From an uncultured Candidatus Saccharibacteria bacterium (GTDB taxonomy: Bacteria > Patescibacteria > Saccharimonadia > Saccharimonadales > UBA1547), in NCBI GenBank assembly GCA_946480535.1, contig CAMLKA010000008.1, positions 1 through 28,677 on the forward strand: 28,677 nt of DNA, read 5' to 3'. Below are positions 13,407 through 21,720 of the stretch, in pieces. Position 1 is the stretch's first letter, and each line of letters starts with the position of its first letter. The notes under the pieces are model-generated. The model saw only the letters and a program-made list of their open reading frames with translations, was not told the DNA's origin and searched no databases. Position numbers and translations under genes: made by a program.

Positions 13407-14474
13407 ATGCCACGAATTGAACTCAACATTGCCGACCTTGCAAACGAGAAAAGTGAACTCGATACTTTTCTTGCGCGCCCCGACGCCTACAGTGACCCTG
13501 ATTTCTCAAAGAAAAACAAACGACTCATTGAACTTCAAAACCTCCTTGAAAAAGGAACGCTTCGCGATACGCTTGAAGCGCAACTTGCCGAAGCCAAAGT
13601 ACTTGCTAGTGGCAACGACGAACTTGCCGAACTAGCTAAAATGGAAATTTCCGAAATCGAAGCGCAACTCCCTGTTATTGAAGAAGAACTCTTCCTCATG
13701 CTCGCACCAAAAGACCCCAACGACGAGAAAAATGTTATCGTTGAAATCCGCGCCGGTGCCGGTGGTGACGAAGCTAGCCTTTTTGCCGCTGAACTCTACC
13801 GTATGTACCTTCGCTACTGTGAATCACACAACTTGAAGACCGAGCTTATCAGCGAAAGTGCCAATGACACCGGTGGGTACAAAGAAGTTGTCTTCCAAGT
13901 AAAGGGCGACTCTCCTTACTCCCAACTGAAGTTTGAATCCGGCGTTCACCGTGTACAGCGCGTTCCAGCCACCGAAAGCCAGGGGCGCATTCACACCAGT
14001 ACTATTACTGTAGCCGTCCTTCCTGAAGCCGAAGAAACTGACATCGAAATTAACCCGTCCGACCTTCGTATCGACATCTACCGCGCCTCTGGACACGGTG
14101 GACAGTCAGTTAACACCACCGACTCAGCAGTGCGTATTACCCACATCCCTTCTGGTATGGTCGTCACCAACCAAGATGAAAAGTCGCAACTGAAGAACAA
14201 GGAAAAGGCCATGAGCGTCCTCCGTTCTCGCCTCCTCCAACAAAAAATTGACGAAGAAAACGCCCGTGCTACCGCCGAGCGTCGCAGCCTTATTGGCTCT
14301 GGTGACCGTTCTGAAAAAATCCGTACCTACAACTTCCCTCAAGACCGTATTACCGACCACCGAATTGGATACAGTCGTTCGGGCATTCCACAAGCAATGA
14401 ATGGCCAAATCGACGACCTCGTGGAGCATCTTCAAGCCTATGAACGAGAACTTGCCGTTCAAAACACAAATTAA
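13407..14474 (+). CDS. prfA: Peptide chain release factor 1
   Basis: This 355-aa class I release factor recognises UAA and UAG and triggers peptide release at the ribosome. The stop-codon-reading tripeptide PAT is at residues 187-189 within [18 protein letters not shown], which identifies RF1 rather than RF2. The catalytic GGQ at 231-233 lies in GHGGQSVN; its Gln is the expected methylation target of PrmC, whose gene lies about 0.8 kb downstream on the same strand. The helical N-terminal domain and the basic C-terminal region ([18 protein letters not shown]) are complete, and the length is normal. The start at 13407 follows a -10 box by 10 nt, with no SD. The gene converges on the 244-aa gene with a 4-bp gap. 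Confidence 0.97.
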   Translation: MPRIELNIADLANEKSELDTFLARPDAYSDPDFSKKNKRLIELQNLLEKGTLRDTLEAQLAEAKVLASGNDELAELAKMEISEIEAQLPVIEEELFLMLAPKDPNDEKNVIVEIRAGAGGDEASLFAAELYRMYLRYCESHNLKTELISESANDTGGYKEVVFQVKGDSPYSQLKFESGVHRVQRVPATESQGRIHTSTITVAVLPEAEETDIEINPSDLRIDIYRASGHGGQSVNTTDSAVRITHIPSGMVVTNQDEKSQLKNKEKAMSVLRSRLLQQKIDEENARATAERRSLIGSGDRSEKIRTYNFPQDRITDHRIGYSRSGIPQAMNGQIDDLVEHLQAYERELAVQNTN

Positions 14475-14478
14475 TTAG

Positions 14479-15213
14479 CTACTCGACATAGCGCACAGGG
14501 TACGAGTCGTCCATGCTTTTCACGCCTGGCAAAAACTTCAAGAATCGATTCATTTTTCGAGCAATACGCTCCTTGCGTGCAGCGCTTTCGAATATAGCGT
14601 AAGAATGAGGCGCCAGCTCTTTAACGGCAGCCTGCAGTGGCTCCGAGTATTGACGCACCTCATCTTTATAGTGCTCTGGGGAAAGAATAAGCTGCTGGAA
14701 AGGCGCATCGACAGTGCCTTTTGATTGCTTAAGTCTAATCATCGGAAGGTTTTCGCTATTCATGGTCTGAAATCGGCGCACAAAATAGTCTGTACCCGTA
14801 GTTGGGTATCCCAATAGTCGGCCGATTCGTGCATGCTTTTCAGCAAAATCTTCCGATTCCCCCTGGCTTTGATTCATCGTGAGGCCTTGCAGCTCTTCGG
14901 CAAGTGTTAAATCGCGCGAAATTGCATACATAGGAGTCTCTCCATCAATCAAGCTGACATACAGACCGACGTTTTTTAAGATATCAAGATCCTCAAGACC
15001 GTCATACAAGAGTGCAGCCGGTTTAACTCCGGCTACCACACCAACAACATCCATTACCGTGCCAGCTTCAAGCGTATTTGTTGCCATTTGATCGAATGAC
15101 GAAAGTGCAGCACGCTCCGATTCGGAAAGTATTGGCACTCGCGATCGAGCATATTCTATGCGATCTTCCACAGTGGGTACTTCAATTGGACGAGTGACTT
15201 CTGCTTGATTCAT
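14479..15213 (-). CDS. Unknown 244-aa soluble protein
   Basis: No family is firmly recognised. The protein is soluble, without signal or membrane segment. It contains HARIGRLLGYPTTGTDYFVRRF at about residues 130-151. The pattern (His, then R/K-x-L-GYP, then an aromatic) resembles a block in some uncharacterised DUF families, but the Cys pair those families have after GYP is replaced by TTG. The C-terminal 60 residues are basic and helical (SAARKERIARKMNRFLKFL). ATG 15213 follows a leader of about 35 nt without an SD. It is divergent from prmC across a shared inverted repeat and sits between prfA and prmC, interrupting a pair that is often adjacent. Base composition is native. Confidence 0.6.
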   Translation of the reverse strand: MNQAEVTRPIEVPTVEDRIEYARSRVPILSESERAALSSFDQMATNTLEAGTVMDVVGVVAGVKPAALLYDGLEDLDILKNVGLYVSLIDGETPMYAISRDLTLAEELQGLTMNQSQGESEDFAEKHARIGRLLGYPTTGTDYFVRRFQTMNSENLPMIRLKQSKGTVDAPFQQLILSPEHYKDEVRQYSEPLQAAVKELAPHSYAIFESAARKERIARKMNRFLKFLPGVKSMDDSYPVRYVE

Positions 15214-15247
15214 GTGAAGGTGTATTGTGTTGGTTTGTCGTGTAATC

Positions 15248-15266
15248 TATGCTACACTATAGCATA
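15248..15266. promoter_or_regulatory. Inverted repeat over divergent -10 region (14479 gene / prmC)
   Basis: TATGCTA-CACTA-TAGCATA is a perfect 7-5-7 inverted repeat in the only gap between the two divergent genes. It contains a TATAGT -10 for the leftward gene (15256-15261) and a TACACT -10 for prmC (15253-15258), 13 nt from its ATG. It may be an operator or simply overlapping promoters. Confidence 0.45.
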
Positions 15267-15271
15267 TAAAT

Positions 15272-16117
15272 ATGAATAAGTCAAATACTACCATTTTTGC
15301 ATGGCTTCAGAGCGCTACTCATCAACTCAAAAAAGCGCTCATCCCTAGTGCTCGACTTGATGCAGAGATTATTCTTGCACACTCTATTCGGAAGCCACGC
15401 ACCTGGCTCCATGGACATGCAGAGGACACCTTGGACGAACGACAAGTTGAAATTGCCAACGCCCGCCTTGATCTTCGCCTCGACCGCGTTCCCGTGGCTT
15501 ATATTATCGGTCACAAAGAGTTTTACGGGCACTCCTTCAAGGTAACAACAGCGACACTTATTCCACGCCCCGAGTCAGAGACACTTATCGAGCTTCTTGC
15601 TGAAGCCGTTCCACGTAATGAGCGCCTTATTGCCGAGCGGCCATTACGCCTCGTTGACGTCGGTACGGGCAGTGGCAACCTTGGTATCACCGCAAAACTC
15701 ACCCATCCTGAACTTGACGTCACCCTTATCGACACCAGTCGTCACGCGCTTAATGTTGCCGAAGAAAATGCCGAAAACCTCCACGCCGACGTTGAAGTCA
15801 TACAAAGCAATCTGCTCACTTCTTACCCATTTATCGCCGATATCATTATTGCCAATCTCCCCTACGTTGACCCCGAATGGGAACGCTCGCCTGAAACCGA
15901 ACACGAGCCGGCCACCGCGTTGTTTGCTGCAAACAACGGCTTAGCTCTCATCTATGAACTCCTTATTCAAACCAAAGAAAAACTTGCCCTAGGCGGCAAG
16001 CTGATCTTAGAGGCAGACCCTGAACAACACAAGGCCATTATCAAGGAAGCGGCTATTTACGGCTTTGTTCTTCAAGAGCAACGCGACTATGGGCTTCTTT
16101 TAGATAAGATCGCCTAA
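15272..16117 (+). CDS. prmC: Release factor glutamine methyltransferase PrmC
   Basis: This 281-aa SAM-dependent enzyme methylates the Gln of GGQ in class I release factors. The N-terminal helical domain (about 1-95) holds YIIGHKEFYG (77-86) and IPRPESE (97-103), the region that contacts the release factor. The Rossmann domain follows, with the SAM motif VDVGTGSG (128-135) and an acidic strand end (LIDTS, 152-156). The catalytic motif usually written NPPY reads NLPY here (195-198); Asn and Tyr, which orient the Gln amide, are kept. The start at 15272 is a few bases from the divergent promoter, so the mRNA is leaderless or nearly so. The 3' side opens onto palindromic repeats. prfA, its substrate gene, is close by on the same strand. 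Confidence 0.93.
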   Translation: MNKSNTTIFAWLQSATHQLKKALIPSARLDAEIILAHSIRKPRTWLHGHAEDTLDERQVEIANARLDLRLDRVPVAYIIGHKEFYGHSFKVTTATLIPRPESETLIELLAEAVPRNERLIAERPLRLVDVGTGSGNLGITAKLTHPELDVTLIDTSRHALNVAEENAENLHADVEVIQSNLLTSYPFIADIIIANLPYVDPEWERSPETEHEPATALFAANNGLALIYELLIQTKEKLALGGKLILEADPEQHKAIIKEAAIYGFVLQEQRDYGLLLDKIA

Positions 16118-16134
16118 GCTCAATGCGTCCAAGT

Positions 16135-16238
16135 TTGCCGCCACACTCTTCGAAACTTGCTTCACGCTAATAAAAATAAGGGCCTCTGCGCCTTATTTTT
16201 ATTGGTTACGCGAAAGTGTTCTTAGAGTGTAGCGGCAA
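16135..16238. repeat. Nested palindromic repeat, copy A
   Basis: A 15-nt outer arm (16135-16149 with 16224-16238, one mismatch) and a perfect 13-bp inner stem (16169-16181 with 16191-16203) form a large imperfect hairpin whose inner A/T stem also makes a bidirectional terminator. Conserved blocks are at 16151-16163, 16178-16195 and 16207-16223. It lies in the gap between convergent genes. Confidence 0.75.
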
Positions 16239-16252
16239 CCCTGGCCGGCGCA

Positions 16253-16366
16253 GCTTTATTCTCTTCACCTCAAAGAACACTTTCGCGTAGCCGAAGGACT
16301 TTAAGGCGCAGAGGCCCTTAAAGTACGTCGCGCGAAGCAAGTTTCGTGAGATGAAGAGAATAAAGC
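16253..16366. repeat. Nested palindromic repeat, copy B (inverted relative to A)
   Basis: The 20-nt outer arms (16253-16272 with 16347-16366) match at 19 positions. The inner 9-bp stem is 16298-16306 with 16316-16324. The three blocks conserved in copy A recur in opposite orientation at 16334-16346, 16302-16319 and 16273-16289. The outer arms are unrelated to those of copy A but pair with each other. Confidence 0.75.
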
Positions 16367-16378
16367 CAGCGACGAAGA

Positions 16379-17179
16379 CTAAATTGCTGTTCCTACCCTA
16401 TTAAACACTACGAGTAACACAAGAACGACACTCAAGGTAAAGAGCAGTGGCAAAAGAACATCCGTCATCCGCACCTTTGAATGGTGATAGAACGAGTCAT
16501 ACACCTTGTAAGCAAGAAAACTCACAAGTGTAATAAGGATTGCAGCTTGTGGCAGCATAAGTGCCGGCACAATTGGCAGTGGGTAGGCAATTGCCCAGTG
16601 ATAGGCCACCCAGGCAATTTCAGCGGTAATGAATCCCCAAACGAGACCGAGGAAAAGCCCGTGCGTTTCGTCATCGTAAGTACTTAAGACGTGTCGCGCA
16701 GCCGCGTACCCAATTAACCATGCAGACAGCACCACAATCGATACTGGCCAGTTGTACGAAATCATAAAGAGTGCCGACATACCAAGGAAGACGGCCGCAC
16801 CGGCCTGAATAGCCATGTATCCCCTCTTTGAACGCGGCTTAATAAACAGAAGCCAGCCAATATAGAGAAGCGTCAGCCCAACCATCAGGAAGAGCTTCGT
16901 GGTATCACCAATTGCCGCAACGTTAATCGTGTAGAGGTGCAGTACGATACTGATACTTACAATGAAGTCGACCATGTTCGACCGAAGGTTTGCCCACCAA
17001 AAACGTGGACGAACAGCAAAAACGCGCCATTTACTCAGGATAACGAGCACAATCGCAAACCAAACCGCTTCGGTATAGCGAACAATAAGAAGCACGGCAA
17101 CCGCGAGTGCGATATTGAGAACGGTGTAAATCAGTTCGCTCAGAAATGACTTCTTGCGAACGAGTTTTAGAAACTCCAT
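16379..17179 (-). CDS. Multi-pass membrane protein, unknown function
   Basis: A 266-aa protein of about eight to nine hydrophobic helices with short loops. No family is recognised. A basic, aromatic segment WRVFAVRPRFWWANLRSN (about 51-68) lies between the second and third helices and is the most distinctive part. A charged cytoplasmic N-terminus (MEFLKLVRKK) precedes the first helix. The -10 box TATAAT is 10 nt before ATG 17179, so it has its own leaderless-type promoter although it follows the LytR-CpsA-Psr gene on the same strand. It stops 13 bp from palindromic repeat B, which probably ends its transcript. A role in envelope assembly is possible from the neighbour, but unproven. Confidence 0.7.
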   Translation of the reverse strand: MEFLKLVRKKSFLSELIYTVLNIALAVAVLLIVRYTEAVWFAIVLVILSKWRVFAVRPRFWWANLRSNMVDFIVSISIVLHLYTINVAAIGDTTKLFLMVGLTLLYIGWLLFIKPRSKRGYMAIQAGAAVFLGMSALFMISYNWPVSIVVLSAWLIGYAAARHVLSTYDDETHGLFLGLVWGFITAEIAWVAYHWAIAYPLPIVPALMLPQAAILITLVSFLAYKVYDSFYHHSKVRMTDVLLPLLFTLSVVLVLLVVFNRVGTAI

Positions 17180-17189
17180 ACTTGGCCTT

Positions 17190-17195
17190 ATTATA
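17190..17195 (-). promoter_or_regulatory. -10 box of membrane gene 16379-17179
   Basis: TATAAT on the minus strand with an upstream TGC (extended -10), 10 nt before the ATG; no SD. Confidence 0.5.
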
Positions 17196-17240
17196 GCATG
17201 GCTAGCTGAGTGTAACGAAGGGTCTTCGCCACTTCACGAA

Positions 17241-18932
17241 CTATTCTGACGCCGCGTTCCGTACAACTGCTGCGTCGCCAATAATAACAACGAAGTCAGT
17301 TTCACCATTCACACTGACTGGAGGCGTGGTGGTCTTTGGCGTCACACCGTAAATTTCTTTCAATTTTGCCGCAGAAGCAGTCTTATCAGGGTTAATCTGG
17401 TAGATGACTACCTTTTCGTAGGTACCTTCTGGGGCATTGTCGATTCCATCAATAGTGAAGCCCTTTGCTTCGAGTGCATCGGCGGCTGTTTGTGCAATAC
17501 CAAGCTCTCCACTACCGTTTAGCATCGTCACAACCGGTTCTTCTTTCATGAACGGCTCGGCGGTCAACTCCCTCAGTACGTAGGCTTGCAGATCAGAATA
17601 ATCATACAACCCTGCCGCTGGATATACCGAGCTTCCCGCTCCAGGCACCGGCCCGGTGGTGAAGATACGGTTTTCGTCGCTATAGAAATCGAGTGATTTA
17701 ATGTTCTGATTTTCAACATGCTGCGCAACATCCATAAGGGTGCGCACTTCTTTCGTTTCGATATTCGTGCGGAGGTTATTACCAAGCGCGTCAATAAGGC
17801 CAGTCACTGCACCAAGGTTCGTAAGCGTTCCAGAGCTCAGTGCCTTGTCGCGAATTGCCACGGCAATCATCTGCTGGTTACGTTCGCGGTCGAAGTTAGA
17901 CTGTTCAAAACCGTAGGTTGGAGCGCGGTCGCCACGAGCCTGCGCAAGGTAGAGTGCGTGCTCAGCATCAAGCACCGCTGGACCATTTGGATAATCGATA
18001 AAGTGGCCGCTTGGTGGACAATTCACCTTACGCTCCGACACCTTACCACACTTCCAGTCGAAGTTACTGTCCATGACACCACGTGGGTCACGGCTATCAA
18101 TATTAACGGTAATCTCGCCGCCAATAGCATTCACAATGTCACGCATAACCGTGTAGTTCACGTGCACGCCATATTGAATATCGAGGCCAACAATATCACC
18201 AATGAATTCTTGCGTCTTGGCAAGGCGGTCTTGTTCGGCCGCGTGGTCAGTGCCGTCGTTTACACAGCTAAAGTACACGTTAATCTTACCTTTATACCCT
18301 GACATACATGCCATCTCGTAATCAACATAGAGGTCACGAGGAATACTAAAGGTGTACGCGTTCTTCTTTTCTTGGTCGACGCTAATAATCATGATCGAGT
18401 CGGTCAGATAGCTTGCGTCGTGACCAGGGTCATCCTCAGACGTACCAAGAACCAGGAAGTTACTTCGCCCGTTTTCATCTTTTTTCAGTGGTTGATTCTG
18501 AAGAAGATCAACAAAGTTACCGTTCAAAACATTTCCTGTGGCATTCAATGCCTTAAAGGCAAGGTATCCGCCGGCCGCAAGAAGCGCCGCGACGATAACA
18601 AGAATAACGGTAATAATAATGCGCTTGCGAATTTTCTGTCCGCGTGTACGATTCTCTTTTTTGAGACGCTTTTTTTCACGACGTGACAGTTTACGATCAC
18701 GGTGCTGCTCGTTTGGATCATCGAGCTGGCTGAGTGAGTCGCTAATATCAGAACGCCCCACAACACGGCCCGGACGCGCCGTACCAATTGGCGTGTTTTG
18801 AAGGTCGTCTTCACTTTGAAGTTCTTTACGTCGAGGGGCATTCATAGAAGCGTTCAAAACATGACGCTCTCCTACCTGACTATCAGGCCTACGGGGTACA
18901 AACCCGTCAATTGATGGCTTTTTTCTATCCAT
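17241..18932 (-). CDS. LytR-CpsA-Psr (LCP) family protein with LytR_C domain
   Basis: This 563-aa membrane-anchored protein belongs to the LCP family, which transfers glycopolymers from undecaprenyl carriers to peptidoglycan or cell-wall proteins on the outer face of the membrane. The cytoplasmic N-terminus (about 103 residues) is long and very charged, with RREKKRLKKENRTRGQ just before a single membrane helix at about 104-127. The LCP domain follows (about 155-430). It carries the Asp of TDSIMIIS (178), the catalytic Arg of SIPRDLYVD (196-204), and the downstream ARGD and FDRERNQQMI segments with further conserved Arg residues. A LytR_C domain occupies roughly the last 100 residues (VTMLNGSGELGIAQTAADAL). 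ATG 18932 is chosen because a TATAAT box lies 13 nt upstream. It is divergent from lepB, so two envelope genes share a control region. Confidence 0.9.
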   Translation of the reverse strand: MDRKKPSIDGFVPRRPDSQVGERHVLNASMNAPRRKELQSEDDLQNTPIGTARPGRVVGRSDISDSLSQLDDPNEQHRDRKLSRREKKRLKKENRTRGQKIRKRIIITVILVIVAALLAAGGYLAFKALNATGNVLNGNFVDLLQNQPLKKDENGRSNFLVLGTSEDDPGHDASYLTDSIMIISVDQEKKNAYTFSIPRDLYVDYEMACMSGYKGKINVYFSCVNDGTDHAAEQDRLAKTQEFIGDIVGLDIQYGVHVNYTVMRDIVNAIGGEITVNIDSRDPRGVMDSNFDWKCGKVSERKVNCPPSGHFIDYPNGPAVLDAEHALYLAQARGDRAPTYGFEQSNFDRERNQQMIAVAIRDKALSSGTLTNLGAVTGLIDALGNNLRTNIETKEVRTLMDVAQHVENQNIKSLDFYSDENRIFTTGPVPGAGSSVYPAAGLYDYSDLQAYVLRELTAEPFMKEEPVVTMLNGSGELGIAQTAADALEAKGFTIDGIDNAPEGTYEKVVIYQINPDKTASAAKLKEIYGVTPKTTTPPVSVNGETDFVVIIGDAAVVRNAASE

Positions 18933-18945
18933 AAAACTTGTACTT

Positions 18946-18951
18946 ATTATA
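18946..18951 (-). promoter_or_regulatory. -10 box of LCP gene
   Basis: TATAAT on the minus strand, 13 nt before ATG 18932. The predicted 5' UTR is at most about 6 nt. Confidence 0.5.
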
Positions 18952-19062
18952 CGCGAAAAAGTATCTTTTAAAAGTGTAGAAGGTGTTGTTAAAAATAAGC
19001 TGAAAAACATGAGCGTCATTTTCAGGGCAGAGGGGCTTATGGCTTTTGCCCCCATACTCACG

Positions 19063-19068
19063 TATAAT
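19063..19068 (+). promoter_or_regulatory. -10 box of lepB
   Basis: TATAAT 11 nt before ATG 19080. No clear -35 and no SD. Confidence 0.5.
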
Positions 19069-19079
19069 GGGGTAAGTTC

Positions 19080-19688
19080 ATGGAAGCCTCGTTTTTCACT
19101 CGTCACCCCCTAGTAAAAGACCTTTTTAGTCTTATTATCTTCGTGATTTGTGTTGTTATCGGTACGCTTCTTATTAATACTTTTGTGTTTCGCAGCTACA
19201 ATGTTGTCGGCCCAAGCATGGAGACGACTCTTTACACCGGTGACCGTCTGATCGTCAATCGCCTCCCCGTCACCTGGTCATCAATCCAGGGAAAAGCCTA
19301 CCTACCTGAACGCGGCCAAGTTATCGTCTTCAAAAACCCTCGTTACACTCTTGGCGCTGAAGATGAATACATCGTAAAGCGTGTAATTGGCCTTCCAGGC
19401 GAACGCGTCACCATTAAAGATGGTCACTATATTGTGTATAACGATGCCCATCCTGAAGGTTTCGACCCCGACCAATTCAATCATGGCGAACCAGGCAGTC
19501 CAACCAGCGGTACTGCCGATACTGTCGTACCAGAAGGTGAAATCTTCGTTTCGGGTGACCACCGACAGGGAAACTTCTCTTTTGACTCTCGTAATGGGTC
19601 TGAGGGAATGGGGACTATTCCGCTGTATGATGTTGTTGGACCGGTGAGTATGCGGATTTTCCCGTTCAACCAGATTAGAACTTTTTAA
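19080..19688 (+). CDS. lepB: Signal peptidase I
   Basis: This 202-aa membrane protease removes signal peptides from exported proteins. One N-terminal helix (about 15-37) anchors it, with the active site outside. Catalytic Ser46 is in GPSMETTLYTGDRLIVNR and the general base Lys100 in YIVKRVIGLPGERV. The C-terminal box reads GDHRQGNFSFDSR, against the usual GDNRxxSxDSR; the His and the two extra residues make it slightly atypical. The length is typical of the Gram-positive type. The start lies 11 nt from a -10 box with no SD, divergent from the LCP gene. It probably processes the surface proteins at the right end of the window. Palindromic repeat C follows it. Confidence 0.95.
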   Translation: MEASFFTRHPLVKDLFSLIIFVICVVIGTLLINTFVFRSYNVVGPSMETTLYTGDRLIVNRLPVTWSSIQGKAYLPERGQVIVFKNPRYTLGAEDEYIVKRVIGLPGERVTIKDGHYIVYNDAHPEGFDPDQFNHGEPGSPTSGTADTVVPEGEIFVSGDHRQGNFSFDSRNGSEGMGTIPLYDVVGPVSMRIFPFNQIRTF

Positions 19689-19715
19689 GATTTAATCCCC
19701 TCCAGCTAGACCGCA

Positions 19716-19810
19716 TCACATTCTCAAGAAACTGGCTTCACGCTAATAAAAATAGGGGTCTCAACGCCCCATTTTTATTGGTTACGCGACAGTGTTCTTT
19801 GAGAACATGA
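19716..19810. repeat. Nested palindromic repeat, copy C
   Basis: Same family as copies A and B. It shares with A the block around GCTTCACGCTAATAAAAATA (19735-19754) and the right block GGTTACGCGA-AGTGTTCTT. The outer arms (19716-19730 with 19795-19810) differ in sequence from A and B yet pair with each other. The inner A/T stem acts as a bidirectional terminator between lepB and parB. Confidence 0.75.
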
Positions 19811-19823
19811 CGCACCCTAGCTG

Positions 19824-20723
19824 TTAACCTAGTAAATCTTTAATTCGCTCGAATTCTTCTTGATTCTTAAAATCAATTACCAACTTACCGGCACCTTTAC
19901 TATTAAGGCGAATGTTGACTCCAGTATTCAGACGACTACGCAGCGCTTCTACAGCAGCTTCATGGCGAGATTCAACAATAGGAGCTTTTGATTTGCTCTT
20001 TGTTGAGGCTTTATCTTTAAGACTTACGATATATTGTTCTACCTTACGAGCACTCCACTCTTCGGTGACAATTCGAGGAACGATACTGACGATGAAGTCG
20101 CGGTTCTGGCCAATGAGTGGACGGGCCTGACCTTCACTGAGTTGACCTTCGGCAATGAGTGCAATGACCTCTGGTGGAAGCTTTAGAAGACGCATAGTAT
20201 TAATGACCGCAGAAGAAGACTTGTGGACGCGCTTAGCGATTTCGTCGTTGCTCAGGTTGAATTGATCACGGAGTTTCGCATATGCCGTTGCAGTTTCAAT
20301 ACTGTTAAGGTCACGGCGTTGAATGTTTTCAATCAAAGAAATTTCGAGCTGCGTTTGGTCAGACATCGAACGAATAATGACAGGTACTTCTTTGAGGCCG
20401 GCCAGTTTTGAGGCGCGGTAGCGACGCTCACCGGCTACAATCTCATAATTATCGCCCTTTGGCGTGACCACAATCGGCTGAATCATGCCGTGTTCTTTTA
20501 CTGATGCAGAGAGTTCTTCGAGCGCGTCGACGTCGAAGTGACGACGCGGTTGGTCTGGGTTTGCAACCAGCGTATCGATTGGTAGTGTTTTCACCTGACT
20601 CACCTTCTCGTCTTGTTGTGCGGTTGGGTCGTAGGCGCTATTCGGGTCAAAGCTATCGTCAATTAAATCGGTCGGAATCAACGACTCAAACCCGCGCCCT
20701 AGCCCTTTTTTGGCTGCACTCAT
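19824..20723 (-). CDS. parB: Chromosome partitioning protein ParB
   Basis: This 299-aa DNA-binding CTPase of the ParB/Spo0J family binds parS sites and spreads along DNA to help segregate the origin region. After a short N-terminal tail (KKGLGRGFESLIP, which in relatives touches ParA), the CTPase core carries NPDQPRR, GERRYRA (98-104) and ENIQRRDLN (132-140). A helix-turn-helix domain follows (about 150-200), then a basic linker (KASTKSKSKAP) and a C-terminal dimerisation domain. It overlaps parA by 4 bp, so translation is coupled. No good parS site (TGTTTCACGTGAAACA type) is visible in the window. parAB usually lies near the replication origin. Confidence 0.95.
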   Translation of the reverse strand: MSAAKKGLGRGFESLIPTDLIDDSFDPNSAYDPTAQQDEKVSQVKTLPIDTLVANPDQPRRHFDVDALEELSASVKEHGMIQPIVVTPKGDNYEIVAGERRYRASKLAGLKEVPVIIRSMSDQTQLEISLIENIQRRDLNSIETATAYAKLRDQFNLSNDEIAKRVHKSSSAVINTMRLLKLPPEVIALIAEGQLSEGQARPLIGQNRDFIVSIVPRIVTEEWSARKVEQYIVSLKDKASTKSKSKAPIVESRHEAAVEALRSRLNTGVNIRLNSKGAGKLVIDFKNQEEFERIKDLLG

Positions 20724-21520
20724 GAGGCTGCTCCCATTTCCACAGGTTGCTGCGCAGCTTCAGAACGGTCAATCACCTCTTTAGCAAGCGCTTTGTAGGC
20801 ACGTGAACCTTTTGAGAACTTATCGTATACGCCAATAGGAATACCGTGACTTGGCGCTTCGGCAAGACGAATATTACGAGGAATAGTTGTTTCAAACACC
20901 TTGCCTGGGAAATTGCGCTGAATTTCAGCGTGCACCTGGGTGCTAAGCGTTGTGCGTGAGTCGAGCATGGTTGGAAGCACACCAAGCAGTTCGAGTGAAG
21001 GGTTCATCCCCTTTCGGACCAGCTTCATTGTTTGAAGGAGCTGCCCAAGGCCTTCAAGGGCATAGAACTCAGCCTGCACAGGAAGCAATACGTATTTTGC
21101 TGCAATCAATCCGTTAACAGTAAGGAGACTTAGGCTTGGAGGGCTGTCGATAATAACATAGTCGTACACGGCGTGAAGCGGGTCAATTGCAAGCTTTAAG
21201 CGTGAGAAGCGACGGTCGAGCTGCGCAAGCTCCGCTTCGGTGTTCGCAAGGATAGAGGTCGTTGGCGCAAGCCAAAGGTTTTTGTGCTCAGTTTGAAGGA
21301 TTACTTGGTCGAGGGTTTGCTCGCCAGTAATAACATCGGTCATTGTGCCCGAGAGTTCGGTCTTTTCAATACCAAGACCACTCGTGGCATTACCCTGCGG
21401 GTCGAAGTCAATCAGAAGCGTTTTCTTACCAGCCTTGGCAAGAAAATATGCGAGGTTAATAGAAGTAGTGGTCTTTCCCACTCCCCCCTTTTGATTGGTG
21501 ACAGCAATAACGGTCGCCAT
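20720..21520 (-). CDS. parA: Chromosome partitioning ATPase ParA/Soj
   Basis: This 266-aa deviant Walker ATPase drives movement of ParB-bound DNA along the nucleoid. The deviant Walker A motif KGGVGKTTT is at residues 11-19, with the signature Lys11. The Walker A' region is LLIDFDPQGNAT (35-46) and Walker B is YVIIDSPPSLS. The C-terminus carries basic residues suited to DNA binding. The first residue is close to the motif, so there is no N-terminal helix-turn-helix; this is the chromosomal type and not a plasmid type. A TATAAT box lies 33 nt before ATG 21520. It is the first gene of a parA-parB operon. Confidence 0.96.
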   Translation of the reverse strand: MATVIAVTNQKGGVGKTTTSINLAYFLAKAGKKTLLIDFDPQGNATSGLGIEKTELSGTMTDVITGEQTLDQVILQTEHKNLWLAPTTSILANTEAELAQLDRRFSRLKLAIDPLHAVYDYVIIDSPPSLSLLTVNGLIAAKYVLLPVQAEFYALEGLGQLLQTMKLVRKGMNPSLELLGVLPTMLDSRTTLSTQVHAEIQRNFPGKVFETTIPRNIRLAEAPSHGIPIGVYDKFSKGSRAYKALAKEVIDRSEAAQQPVEMGAAS

Positions 21521-21553
21521 AAGACTAATTCTGACCCTCGTTCATTGAGTTTC

Positions 21554-21559
21554 ATTATA
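21554..21559 (-). promoter_or_regulatory. -10 box of parAB
   Basis: TATAAT on the minus strand with TGC before it (extended -10). The leader to ATG 21520 is about 27 nt, longer than for most native genes here, with no well-placed SD. Confidence 0.45.
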
Positions 21560-21667
21560 GCAGAGCATACAGAGGAACCGAAGAGGTTTCATAAGCAAAA
21601 TAAAAACCGACACACGGTCGGTTGAAGGCAGTAAATATTCTGAAAGGTAGCGGCACGAAAGGCCCTT

Positions 21668-21696
21668 GGGGGCGAGAGAAACTTCCTCTCGCCCCC
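21668..21696 (-). terminator. GC-rich hairpin after 73-aa gene
   Basis: A perfect 11-bp stem (21668-21678 with 21686-21696) with a 7-nt loop. On the minus strand no T run follows. It separates the GC-rich 73-aa unit from parA. Confidence 0.6.
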
Positions 21697-21720
21697 GTGT
21701 CTGCGGCGCCCGTGAAGGCG

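Noticed and set aside
16118..16378. CRISPR array or insertion sequence between prmC and the membrane gene
   Set aside because: The repeats are inverted nested palindromes, not regularly spaced direct repeats, and there is no transposase or target duplication.
19689..21553. parS sites near parAB
   Set aside because: No sequence close to TGTTTCACGTGAAACA was found by eye, in or around the operon. The sites may lie outside the window.
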